Assembly (NCBI GenBank): GCA_964396165.1 | Contig: CAYNEF010000016.1 | Span: 1 to 64,000 of the forward strand | From: CALCZU01 sp964396165 | GTDB lineage: Bacteria > Bdellovibrionota > FAC87 > UBA2466 | Length of the DNA stretch: 64,000 nucleotides | Reading direction: 5' to 3' | Shown here: one piece after another, positions 26,424 to 34,319 of the stretch | Layout of the letters: each line of letters begins with the position of its first letter | Numbering within the stretch: position 1 is the stretch's first letter | Translations under genes and position numbers: made by a program | The notes under the pieces: model-generated | The model's database searches: none | What the model was told of the DNA's origin: nothing | What the model saw: only the letters and a program-made list of their open reading frames with translations

Positions 26424-27473
26424 TTAGTGGTGAAAGCCGGCTTCAGTGTTTCTGGCTAAAGACTCAGGGCATTTTTCATCATACACAAAAGCGTGTATCT
26501 TGCCGCTTGCTTCTACATAACCACGTAGCATTCCTTCGGAGTTGGAATCCAGACTGATATTTCCTTTTTTATCGAGCGCAATCACACCCCCCTCACCCGC
26601 ATTTACATTGAGGATGTCATTTAATACGTGGTGAGTAGCGTCTTTTAAACTCATCTTTTTGTATTTGCATAAATCATTAATCAAAGAAGCAACATGGTTG
26701 CGAATAAAATATTCTCCATGCCCCGTGCAAGAAACTGCCGCTCCCTCATTATCTGCATAGGTACCGGCACCAATAATAGGAGAATCCCCTACCCTACCGT
26801 GTTTTTTATTGCTAAGCCCACCCGTTGAAGTAGCAGCAGCAAGGGTTCCATTAGAATCAAGCGCGACAGCGCCGACAGTTCCATACTCGATGCCATGGAT
26901 ACTTTTTAAGCTGGCTCCGTTTTTTTGAATCGCATTTTTTTCTTTTTCTAAATCTTTTTCATGTTGCTTCCATCTGCGTTCAGTCCAAAAGTATTTAGGA
27001 TCCACTAGTTCAAGTTTTTGCTCTTTTGCAAACTCTTCTGCCCCGTGGCCGATGAGTAATACATGGGGCGTTTGCTCCATCACTTTTTTTGCTGCACTAA
27101 TTGGATTTTTAACGGTCGTTACTCCGGCAACTGCACCGGCAGTGCGATCTTTTCCTTCCATGATAGAAGCGTCGAGCTCATTTTTTCCTTCGTGCGTAAA
27201 TACAGCGCCTTTTCCTGCATTAAAATGAGGCGAATCTTCCAGTATCTTGACGGATGCTTCCACAGCTTCCAGCCCTGGCTTTCCCTTATGGATGAGCGCA
27301 TACCCCACGGACAAAGCTTTACGCATATCCTCGCAAAAGTTTTTCTTCAACTCTTCAGTAAGATCCGGTTTGTCAGGAGCGTACCCGCCATGAATAGCAA
27401 GTACCCCTTTCACATTTTCAGCTGCAAGAGTGATTTGCGTAACAAACACAAGAAAAAGGAATAGATATTTCAT
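26424..27473 (-). CDS. iaaA: Periplasmic isoaspartyl peptidase/L-asparaginase
   Basis: 349 residues of the plant-type asparaginase (Ntn hydrolase, T2) family. After a signal peptide (1-18) come the AIHGG motif, HFNAGKGAVF, and the autoprocessing site GTVGAVALD in which Thr199 becomes the N-terminal nucleophile after cleavage into alpha and beta subunits. The STGG and RVGDSPIIGAGTYAD substrate-binding motifs follow. The family hydrolyses isoaspartyl dipeptides and L-asparagine; with a signal peptide it would work in the periplasm on damaged or foreign peptides. It converges on the DUF1993 gene with 24 bases between stops. Confidence 0.93.
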   Translation of the reverse strand: MKYLFLFLVFVTQITLAAENVKGVLAIHGGYAPDKPDLTEELKKNFCEDMRKALSVGYALIHKGKPGLEAVEASVKILEDSPHFNAGKGAVFTHEGKNELDASIMEGKDRTAGAVAGVTTVKNPISAAKKVMEQTPHVLLIGHGAEEFAKEQKLELVDPKYFWTERRWKQHEKDLEKEKNAIQKNGASLKSIHGIEYGTVGAVALDSNGTLAAATSTGGLSNKKHGRVGDSPIIGAGTYADNEGAAVSCTGHGEYFIRNHVASLINDLCKYKKMSLKDATHHVLNDILNVNAGEGGVIALDKKGNISLDSNSEGMLRGYVEASGKIHAFVYDEKCPESLARNTEAGFHH

Positions 27474-27535
27474 ACTGATCTTTTATTCCAATTTAAGTGA
27501 TTTTGAAACTATTCTTATAATAGATGAAGAGGAGT

Positions 27536-29101
27536 TTATTTACCCCAAGTAGATTCCCAGACGCTTGTCGACGGATCACCGTAATAATTCCAGAAGGTGC
27601 GATCCTGCGTTCCGTGCTTGATTTTAGCTAGTAAGATGACTCTACCAACCTGATTTAAATCAGGATCAGGTGTTTCACCTGCTCTGGCTTTGCCCATCAG
27701 TTCACCGATTGTTTGAAAGAACTCATGTCCCCAGCCACTACCGCCAGAAGCAAGAATTCCGGCTGCACCGGAGTCTGGTCTTAGCAAGATGGATTCTGCG
27801 AAGTTTCTGGCCTTTGGTCCGGAACTACTCCAGTTTGCGTTCAAACACGCAATGTCAAACATGAGATAGTTTTTTCTATTCGTCAGCTGATTCATTGAGG
27901 AAATAGAAAGTGGAATTTCTATCATGCTGGTCTTATCTCCATGGCCGTCATAGAAAAGCACATTCGGCTCAGCATTATAGGCATCGATCACTGCTTGAGT
28001 GGATACAACAGTTCTATACTTCTTAATGAGCTCTGCATCCGAATAACCTGCCTTTAATTTCTGACCAACATTGGTAACGTTTGCGGGACAACCCATCGAA
28101 GTATCTTTACCAGCAGTGAGCAAAATATCCTTGTACTTAAGTACTTCCTGTTCACGGGATAATAATTTTGCGATCATGTTTTTCAATTCATCGTCTGTTT
28201 GCGCTGGAATTCTGCCCAAAGCAATATCAGGAATCGAATCTCTTCCTAACAGCGTGTAATTGTAATCCGTCCAGTTGCTTTGATTATTCGTATAACTTGG
28301 AATTTGAGCAATGCTTCCAACAAGCATGGTAGTGCTAGGTGGTGTTTTACTTTTATATTCCTCGTCGATAATTTTCTTGATCGAGGAAGTTGTCGCGTTT
28401 TCCACATAATACTCTTTCACTTCTCTTCCCATTGCTCGCTTTTTTTCCAAATAAACTTTCAGCGTTGTTTCATAACTCTTGTGCGCGATGACCAAATCCA
28501 AACTTTTCCTGTTGTATGGTGCTAATTTCGCAGGGGCGTTTATCGCAAGCCACTTTGCTACCTGTCCGGTTTTAGCTGCTTGCATAACCGGTTCACTTAT
28601 CACATTTCCTTTTACGAACTGTATTCGCACGATAGCTTCTTCTATATAGTCAAACTGCTGTCTTACTGGAAAGTAACGCATAGGACTCGTAACCAAGAGA
28701 ACTAGACCATCTCCTTCAGCTTGTCCCTGATCCTGTATTTCAAAGTTCGATGATATAGTTTTTTGCGATTTTACCCGCATTTCTTCACCGTGCGCTTGTA
28801 AGGTTTTCAGCGGTTTAGGCAAAACAATTCTTGAGCTTCTTTTAATAGAGAGTATCCGCATGCTTGCCTCAGTGAGGGGCGGCAGGGAAATCACCGTACG
28901 CTCGACTGGCAAAGCATACTCACCAGCTGTTCCTCCTATTGACCAGTCCGGAAAGTCCACTTGGCAATCTGCTTGTTCAATCTTTATGGATGGAAGCTGT
29001 GTTGTTACCCTTAAGTCAACATAGGCATCTGTTTCCTTTAGCAGAGTAACATTGGCAAAGAGTGGTAAAGAAATTAAGAAATATAATATTTTTGTTTTCA
29101 T
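27536..29101 (-). CDS. Secreted C25 (gingipain-like) cysteine peptidase
   Basis: 521 residues with a signal peptide (MKTKILYFLISLPLFA). An N-terminal propeptide-like beta region (about 20-190) precedes a caspase-fold C25 domain (about 195-515) with LVIAHKSY at its start, the catalytic His in YDGHGD (His387) and the catalytic Cys in DIACLNA (Cys419), then ASGGSGWG and a final YGDPS, all characteristic of gingipains. No C-terminal type IX secretion (CTD) domain is present, so export beyond the periplasm would need another route. It is a candidate digestive peptidase. Confidence 0.9.
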   Translation of the reverse strand: MKTKILYFLISLPLFANVTLLKETDAYVDLRVTTQLPSIKIEQADCQVDFPDWSIGGTAGEYALPVERTVISLPPLTEASMRILSIKRSSRIVLPKPLKTLQAHGEEMRVKSQKTISSNFEIQDQGQAEGDGLVLLVTSPMRYFPVRQQFDYIEEAIVRIQFVKGNVISEPVMQAAKTGQVAKWLAINAPAKLAPYNRKSLDLVIAHKSYETTLKVYLEKKRAMGREVKEYYVENATTSSIKKIIDEEYKSKTPPSTTMLVGSIAQIPSYTNNQSNWTDYNYTLLGRDSIPDIALGRIPAQTDDELKNMIAKLLSREQEVLKYKDILLTAGKDTSMGCPANVTNVGQKLKAGYSDAELIKKYRTVVSTQAVIDAYNAEPNVLFYDGHGDKTSMIEIPLSISSMNQLTNRKNYLMFDIACLNANWSSSGPKARNFAESILLRPDSGAAGILASGGSGWGHEFFQTIGELMGKARAGETPDPDLNQVGRVILLAKIKHGTQDRTFWNYYGDPSTSVWESTWGK

Positions 29102-29178
29102 ACTTTTAATTCTAAAGGGATTACAGGAAGAGTTTTCCCCTTTAGTACAAGTTTGTTAACTGGAGCTAACGGCTTGTC

Positions 29179-30030
29179 TTATAAGAGCGGGATCTTCAAA
29201 TACCTGACAGCATTATTTTCTGGCAGAGGAAGCCTTCCCGCGTCGATATTTACCTGTAAGGACGGGAAAAGAAGTCTAGGCGCTTTCAGGGTTTTATCCC
29301 TCTCGGTTCGAAACTTCACGAACTCATTTTTTGTTGTAGTGGCCTTCAGATGAATATTGTTCTTCTTCTCTTCACCAATTGTGGACTGAAAAAGAAGTGG
29401 ACGGTTATTGGGTTGGTAATCATGTCCTGTGTAAACACGTATTTTTTCTTCCAGCGTAAAAAGCTGACTCGTCACTGAATCAAATAAGGTCTCTGCACTT
29501 CCTTCTGGGAAATCGCATCTTCCAACGCCAGAATCCGGCATAAATAAAGCATCGCCTGTAAAGAGAGCATCTTCTATCAAGTAACTAACGCAGGCAGGAG
29601 TATGCCCGGGCGTCGATAAAACTTTGAAGGACAAACTTCCAGCATTTACCACCTGTCCATTTTTGAAAAGCTCATCAAATTGCCGGCCATCCGACTCAAT
29701 ATTCAGATTAAAAATTTTCGCGAATGTGGATTGCACTTTCTTAATCTGTTCTCCAATACCAATCTTGCAGGTCGGTATATGCTTTTTAATTTCTTGCGCT
29801 CCTGACAAATGATCCGCATGCGCGTGTGTTTCCAGTACGTAATGAAGCTTTAACTTTTTATCGCTGATAAACCTGACTAATTTCTCCACCGAGGACGTAG
29901 TAATTTTTGATGCAAGCACATCATAGTCCAGTACAGAATCAATCACGACCGCATCCAGCGTATCGTTATTCCATACACAGTACGTTAAGGTAAAAGTTTC
30001 TGTATCAAAGAACTCTTGAACTGTGATCAT
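29179..30030 (-). CDS. Metallo-beta-lactamase-fold persulfide dioxygenase (Blh/ETHE1-like)
   Basis: 283 residues with the MBL metal motif THAHADHLSGA (residues 68-78), the STPGHTPACVSYL segment, FTGDALFMPDSGVGRCDF, and TGHDY near 245, which together match the ETHE1-like persulfide dioxygenases found beside YeeE transporters. The family oxidises glutathione persulfide to sulfite with one non-haem iron. The ATG overlaps the stop of the upstream YeeE/YedE gene by four bases, so the three genes form one operon for handling reduced sulfur in the cytoplasm. Confidence 0.9.
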   Translation of the reverse strand: MITVQEFFDTETFTLTYCVWNNDTLDAVVIDSVLDYDVLASKITTSSVEKLVRFISDKKLKLHYVLETHAHADHLSGAQEIKKHIPTCKIGIGEQIKKVQSTFAKIFNLNIESDGRQFDELFKNGQVVNAGSLSFKVLSTPGHTPACVSYLIEDALFTGDALFMPDSGVGRCDFPEGSAETLFDSVTSQLFTLEEKIRVYTGHDYQPNNRPLLFQSTIGEEKKNNIHLKATTTKNEFVKFRTERDKTLKAPRLLFPSLQVNIDAGRLPLPENNAVRYLKIPLL

Positions 30031-30452
30031 GCCGAAGCCCTCGCGCTAATTGTTTTAAAAGTGAACATTCCAGCGAGCAAGAACAAAACAAAAATCAAAG
30101 CGTCCACTCTTAAAGTGGCGAGCGACACAACGCCCGGCCCCGGGCAGAAGCCAGCAATTCCCCAGCCAATGCCAAAAAGAATAGAGCCTAGTACAACAGG
30201 TCTATCTACTTTACGTAACTTTGGAATTTGAAATTCAGTGGCAAATAGTGGTCCTTTTCTTTTAGTAACAAGCCTATAGCCGATAGAGTAAACAAGTATG
30301 GCTCCCCCCATTACAAACACAAGACTTGCGTCCCATGCACCAAAGAAATCTAAAAATGCGATAACTTTGCCCGGTTGGGTCATTCCAGATAAGGCAAGAC
30401 CAATAGCAAAGATCAATCCACAAAAAAAGGCGACAAGAAATTCTCTTTTCAT
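30027..30452 (-). CDS. YeeE/YedE (DUF395) sulfur-transport half-protein, PmpB-like
   Basis: 141 residues with four hydrophobic segments and the conserved GWGIAGFCPGPG motif, whose Cys is thought to relay thiosulfate or persulfide sulfur through the membrane in YeeE proteins. Full-length YeeE has two such halves; here each half is a separate gene, as in PmpA/PmpB. It overlaps its partner upstream and the dioxygenase downstream by ATGA-type junctions, so all three are coupled. Confidence 0.9.
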   Translation of the reverse strand: MKREFLVAFFCGLIFAIGLALSGMTQPGKVIAFLDFFGAWDASLVFVMGGAILVYSIGYRLVTKRKGPLFATEFQIPKLRKVDRPVVLGSILFGIGWGIAGFCPGPGVVSLATLRVDALIFVLFLLAGMFTFKTISARASA

Positions 30453-30871
30453 ACTATCCCCATCAAATGTCGAATGATAAAAACAGTCAGCGCACCAAAG
30501 AAAATAAATGTAAGTGTGGCAAGGATGGAACGCATCGAAAATCTACTAATGCCACATACTCCATGACCACTTGTACATCCATTTGCCTGACTCGTTCCAT
30601 AACCCACTAAAAAACCGGCAAGCGCTACAAGCCAAAGGGGGCGAGTAAGAACGTTTTGAAAATTTTCAGGATATAAATTAAAAAATAGCCCCCCTCCAAG
30701 AATTAAGCCTGATACAAAAAAAATTCTCCACGTTTTATCTTTAGAATGACGATTCAACATTCCGCCAATAATTCCGCTGATCCCGAGTATTCTACCGTTT
30801 AAAAAAAGTAATAAGAGGCTGGCTATCCCGATTAAAAGCCCCCCCAGAAGTGATGCGACATAAGGATGCAT
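30449..30871 (-). CDS. YeeE/YedE (DUF395) sulfur-transport half-protein, PmpA-like
   Basis: 140 residues, hydrophobic throughout, with the second YeeE signature QANGCTSGHGVCG and a following SRFSMRS. It is the first gene of the operon with the other half-transporter and the dioxygenase. The 148 bases before it are shared with the divergent chemotaxis cluster. No ArsR/BigR repressor gene accompanies the operon in this window. Confidence 0.9.
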   Translation of the reverse strand: MHPYVASLLGGLLIGIASLLLLFLNGRILGISGIIGGMLNRHSKDKTWRIFFVSGLILGGGLFFNLYPENFQNVLTRPLWLVALAGFLVGYGTSQANGCTSGHGVCGISRFSMRSILATLTFIFFGALTVFIIRHLMGIV

Positions 30872-31019
30872 GGTATAAACTTACGATAAAAGGCAGCCTT
30901 TGTCACAACGTATTAAGCACATTTACTCTGTAAAAATGCTTTTATTTTCATAATCGATTCAATCTTAAAGAATCCATAAAGCTTCACCGAAACTCCTAGT
31001 AAGAAACAAGGAGAAACAC

Positions 31020-31547
31020 ATGGCAGCCCCAGCATTATCACCTGCAGATTTATACAAGGTAAATGCAAAACTTTGCTACCCGTTTGTGGAAGCAATCATG
31101 AGCACATTGAAAGTTCAGTGTGGCGTGGACGGTCGATTGGGCAAACCTGCCTTTAAAGACAGACAAAGCGGAGATCGTGCGGATGTACTTATCAGCACGA
31201 ATATTACGTCTCCCGATCTTATCGTCAGCATTTCCATGTGCTTTCCGCAAAGTGTATTTTTCAAAGTGATGGGCAAAATGCTCGGAGAAATTTTTTCCGA
31301 AGTCACGCCTGATTTGGAAGATGCCGCAAAAGAATTGATGAATATTGTCTTTAACCAGGCAAAAAAACCACTAACTGAAAAAGGGATGAAAGCTGTTCGC
31401 TCTATTCCTTTGATTGTTTTTGGTTCTAAAATCAACCAGTGTTATTTGACACGTGGTCAAACCATTGCGTTGCCAGTGGACACGGACTACGGACCTTTCT
31501 CACTGGAAATTACCACACAAGAAATTTCGGTTTCCGATAGCGTATAA
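31020..31547 (+). CDS. cheX: CheX/CheC-family chemotaxis phosphatase-like protein
   Basis: 175 residues. The CheX pattern is clear: a helix carrying Glu and Asn in EDAAKELMNIVFNQAKK (about residues 100-116), where the family's E-x-x-N dephosphorylates CheY-P, and the preceding GKMLGE. An AAGGAG ribosome site lies 8 bases upstream. First of a CheX-CheY-CheX run, so it probably resets the response regulator encoded next. No CheA, CheW or receptor gene is adjacent. Confidence 0.85.
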   Translation: MAAPALSPADLYKVNAKLCYPFVEAIMSTLKVQCGVDGRLGKPAFKDRQSGDRADVLISTNITSPDLIVSISMCFPQSVFFKVMGKMLGEIFSEVTPDLEDAAKELMNIVFNQAKKPLTEKGMKAVRSIPLIVFGSKINQCYLTRGQTIALPVDTDYGPFSLEITTQEISVSDSV

Positions 31548-31561
31548 GGAGGAGTATTAAT

Positions 31562-31996
31562 ATGATGTTCGCAAAAGACACAAATATTCTCGTCGTAGAT
31601 GACATGATGACGATGAGAAAGCTTGTAAAAAAATCACTCACAGAACTTGGTTTTTCCAGATTCACTGAAGCGGAAAATGGCGCAGTGGCTCTCGAAAAAT
31701 TCAAGATGGTAATGGGTAGCCCCACGACCCAATTCAATCTGGTTGTTTCCGACTGGAATATGCCTGTGATGACAGGGATTGAATTATTAAGAGCAGTTAG
31801 AGCGTTGCAAGTTGGCAGCACGGTACCCTTTATTCTTTTGACTGCGGAATCTGAAAAATCGCAAGTCATTGAAGCAGTAAAAGCACGTGTCAGCGGATAT
31901 GTAATCAAACCTTTTACTACTCAAATGATTGAAGAAAAATTGAAAGCAGTTTACGCGGCTACACATCCCGCACCAGCTGCAAAACCAGCAGCATAA
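31562..31996 (+). CDS. CheY-like single-domain response regulator
   Basis: 144 residues, a stand-alone receiver: acidic pair Asp13/Asp14 (VVDDMMTMRK), phospho-acceptor Asp64 (VVSDWNMPVMTG), Thr in LLTAESEK, and Lys in VIKPFT. The MTMRKLVKKSL helix and the DWNMP motif are those of chemotaxis CheY. An Ala/Pro-rich tail of about 10 residues follows the domain. AGGAGG precedes the ATG. It lies between two CheX-like genes, its likely phosphatases. Confidence 0.92.
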   Translation: MMFAKDTNILVVDDMMTMRKLVKKSLTELGFSRFTEAENGAVALEKFKMVMGSPTTQFNLVVSDWNMPVMTGIELLRAVRALQVGSTVPFILLTAESEKSQVIEAVKARVSGYVIKPFTTQMIEEKLKAVYAATHPAPAAKPAA

Positions 31997-32027
31997 AGAA
32001 CAAATCAAATAGAGGAGACTTAAGACA

Positions 32028-32540
32028 ATGGGCGAGCCAGCTTTAAAACCAAACGTAGGCATGGAAGCAAAATTCGTAAACGCGTTTCTTTCCGGAACGA
32101 CGAAAACTTTTTCCGTGCAATGCAGTTATGAACTGAAAGCAAAAAATTCTTATATCTTAAAACCTACTGATGCAATGCAAGTAGACATTTGCGGCATCAT
32201 CGGGCTAACAAGCAACGTATTTAGAGGCGCAATTACTCTGTGCTTTACAGAAAAACTTTTTCTTTCCGTAATGGGAAGCATGTTTGGAGAAAAGTTTGAT
32301 TCGGTAACAGACGAACTTTCTGACGGCGCCGGGGAACTAATCAACATCATTTTCGGTACCGCTAAAACCATTTTAACCTCAGATGGCTTGAGTGTGGAAA
32401 AAGCACTCCCGTCGGTTATTCGCGGAAAAGACATTCGTGTGAGTTCACTCGCACAAGGCGGCGGCCCCACAATAGTCGTGCCTTTCGAAGGTAAAGACGG
32501 CGTTTTAAACGTCCTTATCAACCTCGAACAAGGCAAATAA
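32028..32540 (+). CDS. CheX/CheC-family protein, second copy
   Basis: 170 residues, a diverged paralog of the gene at 31020: SDGAGELINIIFGTAKTIL places Glu and Asn at the same spacing as the CheX active helix, and SVMGSMFGEKF matches GKMLGE of the first copy. The GAGGAG site lies upstream. Having two CheX proteins flank one CheY suggests a heterodimer or two targets; this is inference. Confidence 0.85.
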   Translation: MGEPALKPNVGMEAKFVNAFLSGTTKTFSVQCSYELKAKNSYILKPTDAMQVDICGIIGLTSNVFRGAITLCFTEKLFLSVMGSMFGEKFDSVTDELSDGAGELINIIFGTAKTILTSDGLSVEKALPSVIRGKDIRVSSLAQGGGPTIVVPFEGKDGVLNVLINLEQGK

Positions 32541-32606
32541 CAGCCTTTTTTAAGTAAATCCAAACCCACTTGACCACCTGCTTCACCCTCATTATTCTGT
32601 CGCTCT

Positions 32607-33302
32607 ATGGGCGCACAATGGAAACACAAGGGTAGAACAGAAACAGCCGCAAAACGCGGACAAGTCATCAGTAAAATGGTGAAGGAAATCATCATTGCCA
32701 CCAAAGCGGGCGGTATGGATCCCGATGGCAACGCAAGACTGCGTGCTGCCATTGAAACAGCCAAAAAAGCTTCCGTTCCCAGAGACAATATCGAACGCGC
32801 TATTAAAAAGGGCGGCGGCTTATTAGAACCTGTCACGTACGAACTGGTGACCTTTGAAGGATTCACCCCGCACAAAGTACCCATCATGATTGAGTGCTTA
32901 ACAGAAAACCGCAACCGCACCTCTGCAGACGTACGCGTATTATTCAATAAAGGCTCGTTAGGAGTAACCGGTTCTGTCTCTTACATGTTTGATAGATTTG
33001 GAATGGTCGTAGCAACACACACAGCCGGTTCACAAGACCCGGAAGAAGCTGCAATTGAAGCAGGCGCGCAAGAAGTCGAAAAGACAGACGACGGCTATCA
33101 GTTTTTATGTGACATCAATGATTTGGCTGCAGTGTCTAAGTCACTCCAAAATATGGGATGGCAGATCAGCGCCTCGGAATTTACCTACATTCCGAAAAGC
33201 TTTGTCGATTTAACAGAAGAACAAAAAAAAGAAGTGACCGCTTTCTTAGAACAAATAGACGACAACGATGACGTGCATCGTATTTATGTCGCGATGAAAT
33301 AA
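32607..33302 (+). CDS. yebC: YebC/PmpR/TACO1-family protein
   Basis: 231 residues, slightly shorter than the usual 240-250. It opens MGAQWKHKGRTETAAKRGQ in place of the usual MAGHSKWANIKHRK, then has MVKEIIIATKAGG, NARLRAAIETAKKASVPRDN and IERAIKKGGG, all hallmarks. YebC-type proteins were long annotated as regulators and are now known to promote translation through difficult peptide stretches on the ribosome. The divergent start suits the low-identity YebC-II type. No Shine-Dalgarno is obvious before the ATG. It follows the Che genes by 66 bases. Confidence 0.92.
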   Translation: MGAQWKHKGRTETAAKRGQVISKMVKEIIIATKAGGMDPDGNARLRAAIETAKKASVPRDNIERAIKKGGGLLEPVTYELVTFEGFTPHKVPIMIECLTENRNRTSADVRVLFNKGSLGVTGSVSYMFDRFGMVVATHTAGSQDPEEAAIEAGAQEVEKTDDGYQFLCDINDLAAVSKSLQNMGWQISASEFTYIPKSFVDLTEEQKKEVTAFLEQIDDNDDVHRIYVAMK

Positions 33303-33304
33303 GA

Positions 33305-33323
33305 AAGGGGGGATCACTCCCCC
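33305..33323 (-). terminator. GC-rich hairpin followed by TTTCTT
   Basis: On the minus strand GGGGGAGTGATCCCCCC runs into TTTCTT, the form of an intrinsic terminator for the small gene at 33328-33438. On the plus strand the same stem lies just after the yebC stop but lacks a T-tract. Confidence 0.55.
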
Positions 33324-33327
33324 GTAC

Positions 33328-33438
33328 CTATTTCCCCGTCGATGGTTTTTGTTTAATTTCCTGAGGCTTCTGGTTTGTATTTTTTGTGACTGGTTTTTGC
33401 ACCAGCGGCCTATAACTTTGGTATGCACCGATCTCCAT
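33328..33438 (-). CDS. Possible 36-residue basic small protein
   Basis: ATG at 33438 is preceded by AGGTGG with 5-base spacing, an unusually good ribosome-binding site, and the frame closes at a TAG just before the hairpin at 33305. The product begins MEIGAYQSYRPLVQKP and continues rich in Lys, Gln, Pro and Thr, ending in a basic tail. It is unlike any family I know. Site plus terminator support a real small gene, but the length makes chance possible. Confidence 0.4.
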   Translation of the reverse strand: MEIGAYQSYRPLVQKPVTKNTNQKPQEIKQKPSTGK

Positions 33439-33519
33439 ACGTTCCACCTTTCTAATCGTTGATTTAAATTTAATGTAACCGAAGATTGTGCAGGAATTAT
33501 TAAGGCTGATAACAGGATG

Positions 33520-33993
33520 TTATGACAGCCGTTTTTGACTGAATAGTGCGAGCGATTTTGCGGCTGTATTTTGCACCTTTTTTTGCAGCATAGGCGACCA
33601 TCCGAGAACAAATCCGATTGGGCCTAATGCTTGTCTAGACCATCTCCAAAAAGAGAATTTATCCGTGTGTTTTAGGATCAATCCGTCTTTCACTTCGAGT
33701 GTCGCATAAACTTTATTATGAATTTTTCTCTTCGTCTTACTGAATGTGTACCAGGCATTCCACTCGACATAGGCAATGTTTTCTGTGGAAGATAAAACCT
33801 CAAATTCAATTTTGAGATCTTTGCCAGTCTCGCAAAGCATCCGCCACATGTTTCTCGCGTCTTCTCCCACAAGTTTTGGAAATACCGGATCGGAAAATTC
33901 CGCCTTCTCCGCATATAGTGCGCACATCTGTTCAGAAGTTTTGGCGGCAAATGCCGTGTAAAAACGTTCGGCTACACCCTTTGGGCTATTCAT
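33520..33993 (-). CDS. SnoaL-like/NTF2-fold protein
   Basis: 157 residues with the SnoaL pattern: VAERFYTAFAAKTSEQMCALYAEK at the N-terminus (helix then the ADAxxxDPVF-like strand AEFSDPVFP), then YVEWNAWYTFSKT and ILKHTDKFSFWRWSRQALG. The last segment (DxFSFWRWxxQALG) is typical of a nuclear-transport-factor-2 subgroup common in bacteria. These are cytosolic cone-shaped folds with varied or unknown activities. It stands alone, divergent from the Cys-rich protein gene. Confidence 0.82.
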   Translation of the reverse strand: MNSPKGVAERFYTAFAAKTSEQMCALYAEKAEFSDPVFPKLVGEDARNMWRMLCETGKDLKIEFEVLSSTENIAYVEWNAWYTFSKTKRKIHNKVYATLEVKDGLILKHTDKFSFWRWSRQALGPIGFVLGWSPMLQKKVQNTAAKSLALFSQKRLS

Positions 33994-34100
33994 AGAGAGA
34001 ATTCTAACACCATAACGCTAAAATAGACACGAATAGACTATATGCATCATAAAAAGCAGTGACTTACTTTTTCCCCAATTGGTGGAATAATCGGACTTGC

Positions 34101-34316
34101 ATGCAAGAGGAAGAAAATTCAGTTTCCCTGGAATCTACCCAGATAGAAAAAAGTTTTACCTGTCCTTACTGTTGGGAAAATATTTCTATCGTTTTAGATC
34201 TCACTACAGGTTCTCAGGAATTTATCGAAGACTGTGAAGTGTGCTGCCATCCCATACGCTTTCAGTGCCAAATACAAGAAGGACAGTTGGAAGAGTTCAC
34301 AGTAGAAAAGAGTTAA
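34101..34316 (+). CDS. CPxCG-family small cysteine-rich protein
   Basis: 71 residues from ATG 34101. Zinc-ribbon-like pairs CPYC and CEVCC and the core SFTCPYCWENISIVLD plus EFIEDCEVCCHPI match the widespread CPXCG motif-containing small proteins (about 60-70 residues). An upstream in-frame ATG (34059) would add 14 residues not found in the family. It ends three bases before the decarboxylase start, so the two are cotranscribed. Confidence 0.82.
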   Translation: MQEEENSVSLESTQIEKSFTCPYCWENISIVLDLTTGSQEFIEDCEVCCHPIRFQCQIQEGQLEEFTVEKS

Positions 34317-34319
34317 CGG

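Noticed and set aside
32150..32947. Minus-strand frame over the second CheX and yebC genes
   Set aside because: Both plus-strand genes match known families; the reverse frame has no ribosome site or family.
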